DNA of 42,969 bases, from positions 1 to 42,969 of the forward strand of contig CBFIDA010000011.1 in the NCBI GenBank assembly GCA_965661085.1, given 5' to 3'. Numbering within the stretch: position 1 is the stretch's first letter; every line of letters starts with the position of its first letter. Below the pieces are notes generated by a model. The model searched no databases. It saw only the letters and a program-made list of their open reading frames with translations, and was not told the origin of the DNA. The translations under genes were made by a program, and so were the position numbers. Origin of the DNA: CBFIDA01 sp965661085. GTDB taxonomy: Bacteria > Pseudomonadota > Gammaproteobacteria > Comchoanobacterales > Comchoanobacteraceae. Below are positions 26,111 through 34,394 of the stretch, piece after piece.

Positions 26111-26959
26111 TCAGTCTGCCTCAGCCATGACCAGATGCTTGCCCTGCAAATAGTCGTCTGGACTCAACCATTCGGTCTTGGCAATCACACTGTTGAGTGC
26201 GGTCAAATCGGCACAGGTGTAGGTTTGATATTGACCTTTGAGCTTTTCGGGCATCGGGATGCACGTGACCTTGGCTTGGTGTGCCTGCGCAATGCTTTCG
26301 GCGATGCTGGCAAAACTGCGTGCCGTCCCTGTGCCAACATTGAAGATGCCAGATACAGGCTTCTGCAACATGTGTGCATGCACAGCCACCACATCCTGCA
26401 CACAGACAAAGTCACGTAAAAAATCATCGCTGCCCTCAAACAATCGGATCTCGCCAGTTTGCTGAGCTTGATCGGCAAACTTGCTCACCGGTGAGCGTTG
26501 GTCTTTTTTGTGGGCTTCACCATCGCCATAAACGTTGAAGTACCGAAATCCTTGGATGATGATTGGAAACTGTGACCACCCTTGATCGATGAGGTATTTG
26601 TCGATCAAAAACTTGCTCCACGCATAAGGCGATTGTGGCAAACATGGATCGGTCTCTTTGAAGTGCTGATAGGGCCCATACACACTGGCAGAGCCGGCAT
26701 ATTGCAGATGCGTGCCATGCGCACAGCAAGCCGCAATCAAGCGTCGGGTGAAGTCATGGTTTTGCCGCCAAACCTTGTCAATGTCGCGCTCTGTCGTCGA
26801 TGAAATGGCACCACAATGCACCACCCAATCGTAGTCTTTGACCTCTGGAAACACATCTTCCTGGTATTCATAACCATCAACCTGCATGCCTTTGGCCTGA
26901 AATGTCTCGTAAATATGACGACCAATGAAACCTTCATGCCCTGTCACCAAGATACGCAC
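26111..26959 (-). CDS. hldD: ADP-L-glycero-D-manno-heptose 6-epimerase
   Basis: HldD is the last enzyme of ADP-heptose synthesis, converting ADP-D-glycero- to ADP-L-glycero-manno-heptose using bound NADP. The product is an extended SDR epimerase: ILVTGHEGFIGRH dinucleotide site at the N-terminus, the active-site YAWSK (Tyr and Lys), and GFRYFNVYG followed by HKKDQRSPVSKF, which is characteristic of HldD. I place the start at GTG 26959 because GGGAG lies six bases before it and the N-terminus then matches the family; the open frame extends to 27001. At 282 residues it is slightly short. It is divergent from hldE across a long intergenic region. Confidence 0.88.
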   Translation of the reverse strand: MRILVTGHEGFIGRHIYETFQAKGMQVDGYEYQEDVFPEVKDYDWVVHCGAISSTTERDIDKVWRQNHDFTRRLIAACCAHGTHLQYAGSASVYGPYQHFKETDPCLPQSPYAWSKFLIDKYLIDQGWSQFPIIIQGFRYFNVYGDGEAHKKDQRSPVSKFADQAQQTGEIRLFEGSDDFLRDFVCVQDVVAVHAHMLQKPVSGIFNVGTGTARSFASIAESIAQAHQAKVTCIPMPEKLKGQYQTYTCADLTALNSVIAKTEWLSPDDYLQGKHLVMAEAD

Positions 26960-27582
26960 ACGCAACTCCCAATCTGTTGAAAATAGCCCATATGTTAACA
27001 CACATCTTCAAAGATTGTTAGAAGAACGTCAGGAGGCAAAGGATCAACACGAACCCACACCACATTTGATTTTAAAATCGTTGTATTTTAACCGCCAAGC
27101 TTTTCTCTAAAAATATGATGCAAGACCCTTGGTCTATTCTTTGCTTGGTTGCCTCTCAAAGATAAAAATCGATTAAAAAATACGCATGCATGACGCCACG
27201 ATCGTATGATTTTTGTGATATCAAAAAGTTTGGCTTGCACCACACAATCATCTTATAAGCAATCTCTAGAATTGTGACAGAATCCACATCTCTGTCTCAT
27301 CCTCAAGAAGATGTGAACCCGATCGCGCCCTCTACAAATATCTGTGAAGAAAAGCCACAAACAGGCGCATCGTCTACTGGTCTACCTAATGGTGCGCATT
27401 GATGGAATGTGATTTTTTAGCTGGATACCCACACAACATACATCGCCATGTGATGCTTGATCAATCTTGGTGTGGTCATAGGCTTTTCATAAACATCAAG
27501 GATGCCATTGGCTTATGGTTGCTGGATATGATGAAAAAACCTTGAACATCATAGCAAACCTCAAGGCCTTATGGATGAGCAC
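26960..27582. other. Long intergenic region between hldD and the hldE promoter
   Basis: These 623 bases hold no gene I can support. On the plus strand a 42-codon frame (GTG 27274 to TGA 27402) reads as a plausible polar peptide but lacks a ribosome site, and another short frame near 27000-27110 reads into a charged, coiled-coil-like stretch. Both could be remnants of a lost gene. No tRNA-like cloverleaf was seen. Confidence 0.5.
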
Positions 27583-27610
27583 TTGAAATTTCGTGACATT
27601 GCGTTATAAT
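27583..27610 (+). promoter_or_regulatory. Promoter of hldE-gmhA
   Basis: TTGAAA (27583-27588) and a perfect -10 TATAAT (27605-27610) are spaced by 16 bases. AGGGA follows at 27625-27629, six bases before ATG 27636, so the leader is very short. Confidence 0.75.
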
Positions 27611-27635
27611 TTTCTGAATTTTATAGGGATTTTTG

Positions 27636-29069
27636 ATGCATACTCAAGATCTTGGCTTACACTTCCTGGCCAACACACCACCCAACATCCTTGTGGTGGG
27701 CGATTGTGTGCTGGATCATTACCACCACGGCACCGCAGAGCGTATCTCGCCCGAAGCCCCCATCCCTGTGGTGCACATCTCACACAGTCACACCAAATTG
27801 GGGGGCGCGGCCAATGTGGCTTTAAATGTCAAAGCTTTGGGTGCCCAAGTACAATTCTTGTCAATGATGGGCGATGATCCTTGGGGACAGTGCGGCTTGA
27901 AGTTATTGCAAGAAGCTGGCATTGAGACGCATGGTGTCCATCTGAGTGCTGCACGCTGCACCACCCTCAAACAACGCGTGGTGGCCATGCAACAACAGAT
28001 CTTACGGTTTGACCAAGAGGTCTGCACCCCCCTCAACCCAGATGAACATCAGGTCATGACGGATCATTTGCAACAAGCATTACGCGATGTCGATTTGATC
28101 ATTGTGTCGGACTACAACAAAGGCTTGTTGACCGAAACATTTTTGGCACAATTGATTGCAGCCGCCAAACAACGCCAACTGCCTGTACTGGTTGATCCCA
28201 AGGGCAAAGATTACCACAAATATCAAGGCAGTCATTTGTTGTCCCCGAATCGGCACGAGGCGGAAATGGTGTTGGGGTGTACATTGTCGACCCAACAAGA
28301 CATTGAGGCTGCCCTACACACCATGCAACAGCGCTTTCAGCTGGACCATGCACTCATCACCCTCTCAGAACAAGGCGTGGCGTTTTTGGACGATGATGGC
28401 GTCCATCATGTGCCCACAGCGCAAGTGCCTGTCTTTGATGTGACGGGGGCAGGCGATACCTTTTTGGCCACCTTGGGTTTTTTCTTGGCACAACAATACC
28501 GCTTGCTGGATGCCTGCCAATGGGCCAATCACGCTGCCAGTCATGCTGTGCGTCATGTCGGCAACCATGCAGTGACCTTGGCAGATTTGTTTTTGAGCTA
28601 CAGCCAACAGCATGTTGCCCACAAAATCATCACCATCGGACCTTTGGCCAACATGCGCCATCATATGCAAGGCAAAGTCGTGTTCACCAATGGCTGTTTT
28701 GACGTGCTGCATCGTGGCCACATCAGCTATCTTAAAGCAGCACGTGCCATGGGCGATCTGTTGATCGTAGGGGTCAACAGCGATGCCTCCATACAACGTC
28801 TCAAAGGCTCAAAACGCCCCATCAATCCTTTGGAAGATCGTCTGGCCATGCTGGCCGCTTTGTCTTTTGTCGATGTTTTGGTGGTTTTTGATGCCGACAC
28901 ACCCATTGAGGTGATTCAAGCCCTCCAACCCGACCTGTTGGTCAAGGGTGGCGATTATCAACCCACCGACATTGTCGGGCATGACATTGTCAAAGAAACA
29001 CGCGTCATCCCATTTGTGGAAGGCTACAGCAGCACGCGTATCATCAACCGTATGGAGACCACCTCATGA
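27636..29069 (+). CDS. hldE: Bifunctional heptose-7-phosphate kinase / heptose-1-phosphate adenylyltransferase
   Basis: HldE carries out two steps of ADP-heptose synthesis. The 477 residues (the same length as in E. coli) comprise a ribokinase-family kinase domain (about 1-320; VGDCVLDHY near 21-29, KLGGAANVA at 54-62, DVTGAGDTF at 268-276 with the catalytic Asp) and a nucleotidyltransferase domain (about 345-477; TNGCFDVLHRGH at 351-362). Both active sites look intact. ATG 27636 is chosen because AGGGA is six bases upstream; a TTG three bases earlier is also open. It overlaps gmhA by ATGA. Confidence 0.97.
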   Translation: MHTQDLGLHFLANTPPNILVVGDCVLDHYHHGTAERISPEAPIPVVHISHSHTKLGGAANVALNVKALGAQVQFLSMMGDDPWGQCGLKLLQEAGIETHGVHLSAARCTTLKQRVVAMQQQILRFDQEVCTPLNPDEHQVMTDHLQQALRDVDLIIVSDYNKGLLTETFLAQLIAAAKQRQLPVLVDPKGKDYHKYQGSHLLSPNRHEAEMVLGCTLSTQQDIEAALHTMQQRFQLDHALITLSEQGVAFLDDDGVHHVPTAQVPVFDVTGAGDTFLATLGFFLAQQYRLLDACQWANHAASHAVRHVGNHAVTLADLFLSYSQQHVAHKIITIGPLANMRHHMQGKVVFTNGCFDVLHRGHISYLKAARAMGDLLIVGVNSDASIQRLKGSKRPINPLEDRLAMLAALSFVDVLVVFDADTPIEVIQALQPDLLVKGGDYQPTDIVGHDIVKETRVIPFVEGYSSTRIINRMETTS

Positions 29070-29680
29070 GCCAAGCTCTGAAGCAACGCATTGCATCACA
29101 TTTACAAGCCCATCAAACCGCTTTTGAACACGTATGCGCCATGCAAACGCACATTGCAGATGTGGCCACTTTGATCGTGTCGCATTTGGCAAATGGCAAA
29201 CGTATTTTTTTGTGTGGCAATGGTGGCAGTGCGGCCGATTGCCAACACATTGCCGCAGAACTGGTGGGCCGGTTCAAACAAGAGCGACGTGCCCTGCCTG
29301 CTGTGGCGTTGACCACCGACACATCGGCACTGACCGCCATTGGCAACGACTATGGCTTTGAACAGGTGTTTGCCCGCCAACTGTCTGGCTTGGCGCAGCC
29401 CGGAGACTTGGTTTGGGTGCTGTCCACCAGTGGCAACAGCGCCAACATCACTGCAGCACTGACCACCGCCAAAACCATGGGCTGTACCACACTTGGCTTG
29501 TTGGGCAAAGATGGTGGTGCAGCCTTGTCATTGTGCGATCATGCCTTGGTGGTGCCACATCCGGACACAGCCCATGTCCAAGAAATGCATCTCATGGTCT
29601 ATCATATGCTGTGTGATGCGGTGGATCTGCATTTTGCCAACGCATCTTCCCATCAAAAAGACAAATCTCTATACGGCTGA
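29066..29680 (+). CDS. gmhA: Sedoheptulose-7-phosphate isomerase
   Basis: GmhA makes D-glycero-D-manno-heptose 7-phosphate, the substrate of HldE. The 204-residue SIS-domain protein has FLCGNGGSAADCQHIAAELV, VLSTSGNSANI (phosphate-binding loop), and C-terminal HVQEMHLMVYHMLCD with catalytic Glu and His, all typical of GmhA. It is about ten residues longer than the E. coli enzyme because of a polar tail. The ATGA overlap with hldE couples translation of consecutive pathway enzymes. Confidence 0.96.
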   Translation: MSQALKQRIASHLQAHQTAFEHVCAMQTHIADVATLIVSHLANGKRIFLCGNGGSAADCQHIAAELVGRFKQERRALPAVALTTDTSALTAIGNDYGFEQVFARQLSGLAQPGDLVWVLSTSGNSANITAALTTAKTMGCTTLGLLGKDGGAALSLCDHALVVPHPDTAHVQEMHLMVYHMLCDAVDLHFANASSHQKDKSLYG

Positions 29681-29754
29681 AATCATCCCCACACCCGTGG
29701 CATGCGTCCAACACCTGGTGCCAGATGGCACAAAATTGCCAGCGCAGATGAACC

Positions 29755-31944
29755 TTATTTCAGAAAGATTTTGGGCGGCTGATTGGCAGCTTTTGAATCC
29801 TCGGGTGCTTTACTGGTGAACAAACGATCCAATTCTTGACGACCTTTCTCATCAGACAAGCTTTCAAACAATTTTCTTTTCGTTTCTGCAAACTTGAGAA
29901 GCCTAGTTTTGTTGGCTGCCTTGTCTGGTGTCAACTTTCTATAAAGTTTTCTTTTTTCATTAATGATGGGGCAAAGCCTTGTGTTTGCGGTGTGTGGCGT
30001 ATCAGGCACGTCCAACGAAAACCCACCATCTTCACTTCTATAAATCAGAATCTTACCCAGTTTTTCTGCCATTTTTTTGGCCTGATCAAGCAGCTTGACC
30101 TCATGAAACGCACACAAATATTCCCCCAAAATGCGTTTCAGCTGCTTCCTCTTTTCTGTATGGGGTTTGGATGCCTGAAATGCCTGCTTAAAAACATCAT
30201 ACATGTCACGACACAATCCATATTTTTCAAAGAAAAATGTCTTATATGGACCCGAAAAAGATGGATATTTTGCAATATGCTGTATTTGAACACGGTTGGA
30301 TGGCATGAAACCCAAAAATGAGGTCTCTCGTTCTGAAGAAATAAAGTTTGAAAGTGGCATCAAGCCTTTTTTAAACATTGATGTCACATGGGAAGGGGAC
30401 AGCGTGATATAGTCCATGATGGGATGTAGACTGAGGTAAATTTTCCCAGAATAAGGTCGCTCTGCAATGCCATCACTGCGCCATCTTGGTCGCAATCTGG
30501 TATGCTCATAGCCCTTATAAAGCTTGATGCCATAAGCATACTTCAAAGCATGATAGGGCACATCACTGGTGGATAGAAGCGGCCTTTGTGTGCTAGAAAT
30601 TTTACCTTTAAAAAGAGATGTCTTACGTTCAAGCTCACGATTAAGATTCTTGGTGTAACCGCCATAATCGTAAGAGTACCAATATTGCAAAAGATGAAAT
30701 AAGCTTTTATAGGCAAAATTCTTTGACCATACAGGTGGACTGTGCTGCAGTCTGATGAGTGATGTGGCAATTTTTTTCCCAGCCGCATTCAGTTTGTCTC
30801 TAACAGTTGGCTCTTTTTTCAAACGCTCTAAATAATCTCCATAAGAAGACACCCCGCATGTCTCAAAGACCGCACTGCTGTACTGAGGCTGCTTGAGCTC
30901 ATTGAGTGCGCGATGGTGCTTTCGAAACTTTTTATTCCATTGGGTGGTGATGTAATGAATGCCACGATATTGCGCAACCACAAACGATGTTTTGAGTGTG
31001 TTCAAGAAGGTCTGGGTCAATGTGCCATGCTTGGATAAAGCGTCGTTCACAGCTTTTAAGTCTTTTCTCGCTTGATTTTCTATCTCTACTTTTTTTTCCA
31101 ATTGTGCTTTTATATATTCCGAAAACTTTAAACCCGAGGCCTCTTGTGTAGAAAGGTCTGAGTACGCGCGACACTGCGCGCTCACAAACGGAAACCTAAG
31201 GTTGCTTAGGAAAGCTTGAGTCAGCGTCCCATCCTCAGATAAATGTTTGTTCACATCCCTCACATCATGCCTGACTTGACGTTCTATTGCCTTTTTGGCG
31301 TTGAGTCGCTTCGTCAAAAATGAGGAAAAATTCAAGCTTGGATTTTTTTGTTGAGCACGACCTGAATACAAATGGCTCTTCGCACGGTCCGCATAGTATT
31401 TGTTTTGTTGGTTTTTAGACTCGACATCCTTCTCTTCTTGTTGCTCTACATCAGAATCATCCGACAAACAATCGCTAAAATAGGTGCCTGATTTGGTTTC
31501 TTGTGATGCCAACAACGTTTCAAAGTATGCATCTTTGGTGCTGCTTTGAGGGGGTAAGAACTTGCGTATGAGGGCCAAGAGTATGACACTGTGCTTCTCT
31601 GTCCGTCCGTGCCGTTTTCTGTGATAAAGGTATCGTGTCAACAACGCATAAAGCATATTGGCTTCTTCCGCAACATGTGGCAACTTTATGATCTGTCCCT
31701 TGACGATGCTATAGAGATGGCCTGCCGCAAGCACGATGGTGGTGGGTATATGCGCTTGTGTCTGACACGCCTCATAAAGCAAACACTGCCCTTCTGTCAG
31801 CATTGGTCTCGCCTCAAGCATGGTCCGTACTGGCTTCAATTGTTTTTCTGTTCTCCAGGCTTTGACTGCTTTTATGATTTCTTTCAGGTCTTGCTCTCTA
31901 GACAAATCGTAATGTTTGTGTCGCAACTGTACCTTGAATGTCAT
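29755..31944 (-). CDS. Unknown 729-aa protein with a tandem 64-residue repeat
   Basis: I do not recognise this protein. It has no signal peptide or clear membrane helix. Residues 1-150 are helical; 155-200 are acidic then polar linker. Two consecutive repeats follow at 204-267 and 272-335, about 29 of 64 positions identical by hand alignment, each containing GTLTQ and an AQ-R segment. Residues about 340-580 are aromatic-rich (many Tyr, Trp and Phe) with a conserved-looking block ISSERETSFLGFMP at 535-548 and KYGLCRDMYDVF at 574-585. The rest is helical and Lys-rich. ATG 31944 has GGAG six bases upstream. It follows the 324-aa gene on the same strand. A secreted toxin or effector is possible. 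Confidence 0.7.
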   Translation of the reverse strand: MTFKVQLRHKHYDLSREQDLKEIIKAVKAWRTEKQLKPVRTMLEARPMLTEGQCLLYEACQTQAHIPTTIVLAAGHLYSIVKGQIIKLPHVAEEANMLYALLTRYLYHRKRHGRTEKHSVILLALIRKFLPPQSSTKDAYFETLLASQETKSGTYFSDCLSDDSDVEQQEEKDVESKNQQNKYYADRAKSHLYSGRAQQKNPSLNFSSFLTKRLNAKKAIERQVRHDVRDVNKHLSEDGTLTQAFLSNLRFPFVSAQCRAYSDLSTQEASGLKFSEYIKAQLEKKVEIENQARKDLKAVNDALSKHGTLTQTFLNTLKTSFVVAQYRGIHYITTQWNKKFRKHHRALNELKQPQYSSAVFETCGVSSYGDYLERLKKEPTVRDKLNAAGKKIATSLIRLQHSPPVWSKNFAYKSLFHLLQYWYSYDYGGYTKNLNRELERKTSLFKGKISSTQRPLLSTSDVPYHALKYAYGIKLYKGYEHTRLRPRWRSDGIAERPYSGKIYLSLHPIMDYITLSPSHVTSMFKKGLMPLSNFISSERETSFLGFMPSNRVQIQHIAKYPSFSGPYKTFFFEKYGLCRDMYDVFKQAFQASKPHTEKRKQLKRILGEYLCAFHEVKLLDQAKKMAEKLGKILIYRSEDGGFSLDVPDTPHTANTRLCPIINEKRKLYRKLTPDKAANKTRLLKFAETKRKLFESLSDEKGRQELDRLFTSKAPEDSKAANQPPKIFLK

Positions 31945-31996
31945 AGCGTTCTCCAATGATGGGCATGGCAAGTCTCTGGATCCACACCACCCACTC

Positions 31997-32042
31997 AAAA
32001 AAAAAAAACACCTTACAGAAGATTGATGTGATGTTCAATCTT
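31997..32042. terminator. 8-bp inverted repeat followed by a 12-base T run (minus strand)
   Basis: Arms at 32019-32026 and 32035-32042 are perfectly complementary with an 8-base loop. On the minus strand a run of 12 T (31997-32008) follows ten bases after the stem. It lies between the 324-aa gene stop and the 729-aa gene. The gap between stem and T run is longer than in a standard intrinsic terminator, so termination may be partial. Confidence 0.45.
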
Positions 32043-32054
32043 TACGAGCGCCCA

Positions 32055-33029
32055 TCATGTTTCGGGAGACTGCAATGCCAGCAAAACGGCTGCGTGCTTT
32101 GAAAGATCAAGGGATGGCTTGCCTTTTTGATTGAACGCTTCTTGAACTTCTGAAAAAAAAGGTGCCAAAGCATCCTGATCACTTTGACGCAACGTTGGTG
32201 TTATCAACTTGCCCATCTCCAGCATGGCTCTATGACGTTTCAGGTAATCAAATGTTGCCTTCTCACCCCTTAAAATCATGTGATCTGACAGCACATCCAA
32301 TAAAATAAAACGTGACTGCGTCACACTCATGGGCAAATCTTTTTTCAAAAAAACATGCATCCTTTGCTGTAAGGCCAAACTTTGAATCATCACAGAGGCC
32401 ATTTTGCGCACATGTCTTGCGGTATCTGCAACCCGAGAAAAAATATTACCGGGCCCTTTGCCTTGTGAGGCAATACAATGATTCACTGAGGGTGCGTAAT
32501 AACTGTCCCAAATGTTACGACCTTCTCCATGAAGATATATTTTTTGATACACCTCGCGACCAAAGTCACGAATGTTGGTCATCACCACATCGATCGGAAA
32601 AGTGAGCCATTCTCGATTATGCTCTTTTTTACTGATTTTTTCATACAACGTTTGTTTGACTTCGAAACGATGGCAGAAGTGATGCGATTGCTTTAAGAAC
32701 AATGTGATATTTTGGTAACATTGAGTGTATGCCTTTGAAAAATCACCAAACTGATTGCCGACATCATCAGCATCCTCTGCACTTGCTTTTTCAATCAAGA
32801 TGTCACATGCGCGCAACATTGCCTTGCGACCATCAAAGATGGCATCCCAAAACTTATGACTTTCATTCCAAAATGCATACTCTTCTTGCTTATCATAAGA
32901 AAAAGGTAAACGACGCCTGGAGGACTGAGCAGGGCGTGGAGCAGGGTGTAGAGCACCGAAGGGGTTTTTTCGCTTTCCCATGTCATTCTGATATTTAAAA
33001 ATGTCATTCAACACAATTAAAGACCTCAT
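32055..33029 (-). CDS. Unknown 324-aa cytosolic protein
   Basis: No family is recognised. The protein is predicted mostly helical, rich in aromatic and His residues, without signal peptide or membrane segments. Residues about 20-45 are basic and Pro-rich (disordered). The start is uncertain: ATG 33029 gives 324 residues, ATG 32981 (MGKRKNPFGA) gives 308, and neither has a good ribosome site. It begins only 33 bases after the gmhB stop on the same strand, so it may be read from the yadG-gmhB operon, and it is followed by the 729-aa gene. Confidence 0.62.
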   Translation of the reverse strand: MRSLIVLNDIFKYQNDMGKRKNPFGALHPAPRPAQSSRRRLPFSYDKQEEYAFWNESHKFWDAIFDGRKAMLRACDILIEKASAEDADDVGNQFGDFSKAYTQCYQNITLFLKQSHHFCHRFEVKQTLYEKISKKEHNREWLTFPIDVVMTNIRDFGREVYQKIYLHGEGRNIWDSYYAPSVNHCIASQGKGPGNIFSRVADTARHVRKMASVMIQSLALQQRMHVFLKKDLPMSVTQSRFILLDVLSDHMILRGEKATFDYLKRHRAMLEMGKLITPTLRQSDQDALAPFFSEVQEAFNQKGKPSLDLSKHAAVLLALQSPET

Positions 33030-33062
33030 GGCAAGCCAAGCATGGCCGTATGAATCACATAC

Positions 33063-33572
33063 TCAAATAACGACTGGTTTGATGGCGGCCAACGTGGGCA
33101 CACTCTGTGGTGCATCTTGAGGACCACCCAGCCAATCAACGCGGCCAACGCCTGCCGCCAAACCTGCTTGCACATCACTGGCTTTGTCGCCCACCATGAC
33201 CGAGCGCTGTAAATCCAGATCATGTGTCGCTGCCGCTTCAAGCAGCATGTGTGGCTGAGGTTTGCGACAGATGCATCCTGCATCGGGATGATGGGGACAA
33301 TGATACACTGCGGTCAATGGACAGTGTGCGGCCTCAAACGCCCGACGCATGGCCATCATCAGGCGCTCAAAATCTTGCACATCAAAATGGCCACGCCCAA
33401 TGCCCGATTGATTGGTGACCACGATCAAGACATGACCTGCCTGATGAAAACGACGACACAAATCAAAAATACCATGGACGTAATGTAGGTCTTCGACGCG
33501 ATGAACATAGCCATCGTCATGATTGATGACACCATCCCGATCGAGGAACAATGCGGGCGCCTTGCTCGTCAT
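33063..33572 (-). CDS. gmhB: D-glycero-D-manno-heptose 1,7-bisphosphate 7-phosphatase
   Basis: This HAD phosphatase acts between the two HldE steps in ADP-heptose synthesis. The 169 residues contain the nucleophile motif FLDRDGVIN (D11, D13), VTNQSGIGRG, the zinc ligands C92, H94, C100 and C102 in CPHHPDAGCIC, and the metal-binding GDKASD (D129, D133). I use ATG 33572, which overlaps the apaH stop by ATGA and has AGGTGG upstream; the open frame continues far into apaH without signal. It sits apart from hldE-gmhA, at the end of a mixed operon. Confidence 0.94.
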   Translation of the reverse strand: MTSKAPALFLDRDGVINHDDGYVHRVEDLHYVHGIFDLCRRFHQAGHVLIVVTNQSGIGRGHFDVQDFERLMMAMRRAFEAAHCPLTAVYHCPHHPDAGCICRKPQPHMLLEAAATHDLDLQRSVMVGDKASDVQAGLAAGVGRVDWLGGPQDAPQSVPTLAAIKPVVI

Positions 33573-34384
33573 GCGTCCACCTGATGTGTCACGTGAAACC
33601 ATGTCTGCGTTTCCAGGCACCATGCCAGCAATCGACCATCCCAAACACACCCGCCATCCAGTGCCAGCACATATGGCGAAGCAATTTGGCCACGCAATGC
33701 CGCCCAATGCCCAAACAAACAGGTGTGTGCATCCAAGCGTGTCGGATCGAGTGCCTCAAACCATGGCATCAGCTGTGAATTGGCATGCGGTGGTGCCTCG
33801 TAGGCCTCCAAATCCAGACGATACGTGGCATCGACATAACGCATGCGGGTCATGGCATTGACAATGAAGCGCAGGCGTTCTGCGCCATCCAAATCAGGGT
33901 GCCACCGATTGGGCAAATCGCCATACATGGTGGCAAAAAACGCAATCGGATCCCGTTGCATGGCCTGGTGCACGTCATCACCGCATGCTTTGAGATCAGT
34001 CAAAGACCAGCCTGGATAAAAACCCGCATGCACCAGCAACAAGCGATGCTCAGCAAAGCAATGATAAAAAGGACACGTGCGCAACCATGCCATCAGAACA
34101 TCGACATCGGGTGCGGCCAACACACCGTACAAATCATGCTTTTTATGGGCAGGCAACGCACCATGGTACAATGCCAACATGTGTAAATCATGATTGCCCA
34201 AAACCGTGTGGGCATTGGGTTGTGCTTTGACCCAGCGCAACGTGTCGAGTGAAGCCGGGCCCCGATTCACCAAATCACCCGCAAACCACAAATGATCATG
34301 CACTGGATCATAGTCAAACGATGCCACCAAACGCAACAAGTCGGGCAAACAACCGTGCACATCACCAATGAAATAGGTTGCCAT
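33569..34384 (-). CDS. apaH: Bis(5'-nucleosyl)-tetraphosphatase, symmetrical
   Basis: ApaH hydrolyses Ap4A to two ADP and also removes Np4 caps from RNA. The 271-residue metallophosphatase has GDVHG at 7-11, GDLVNRG at 36-42, GNHD at 63-66 and the C-terminal FGHWAALRG. The start is ATG 34384, with AAGGAG six bases upstream; the longer frame reaches into midA. In many gammaproteobacteria apaH lies beside other small housekeeping genes, as here (ATGA overlap with gmhB). Confidence 0.95.
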   Translation of the reverse strand: MATYFIGDVHGCLPDLLRLVASFDYDPVHDHLWFAGDLVNRGPASLDTLRWVKAQPNAHTVLGNHDLHMLALYHGALPAHKKHDLYGVLAAPDVDVLMAWLRTCPFYHCFAEHRLLLVHAGFYPGWSLTDLKACGDDVHQAMQRDPIAFFATMYGDLPNRWHPDLDGAERLRFIVNAMTRMRYVDATYRLDLEAYEAPPHANSQLMPWFEALDPTRLDAHTCLFGHWAALRGQIASPYVLALDGGCVWDGRLLAWCLETQTWFHVTHQVDA

Positions 34385-34394
34385 ATGGATCTCC

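Noticed and set aside
27274..27402. 42-codon GTG-started frame in the hldD-hldE gap
   Set aside because: It has no ribosome site and no recognisable motif, so it is recorded only as a possible remnant in the region entry.
27000..27600. Search for a tRNA or structured RNA in the long gap
   Set aside because: No T-arm-like GTTCGANTC core with matching acceptor stem was found on either strand.
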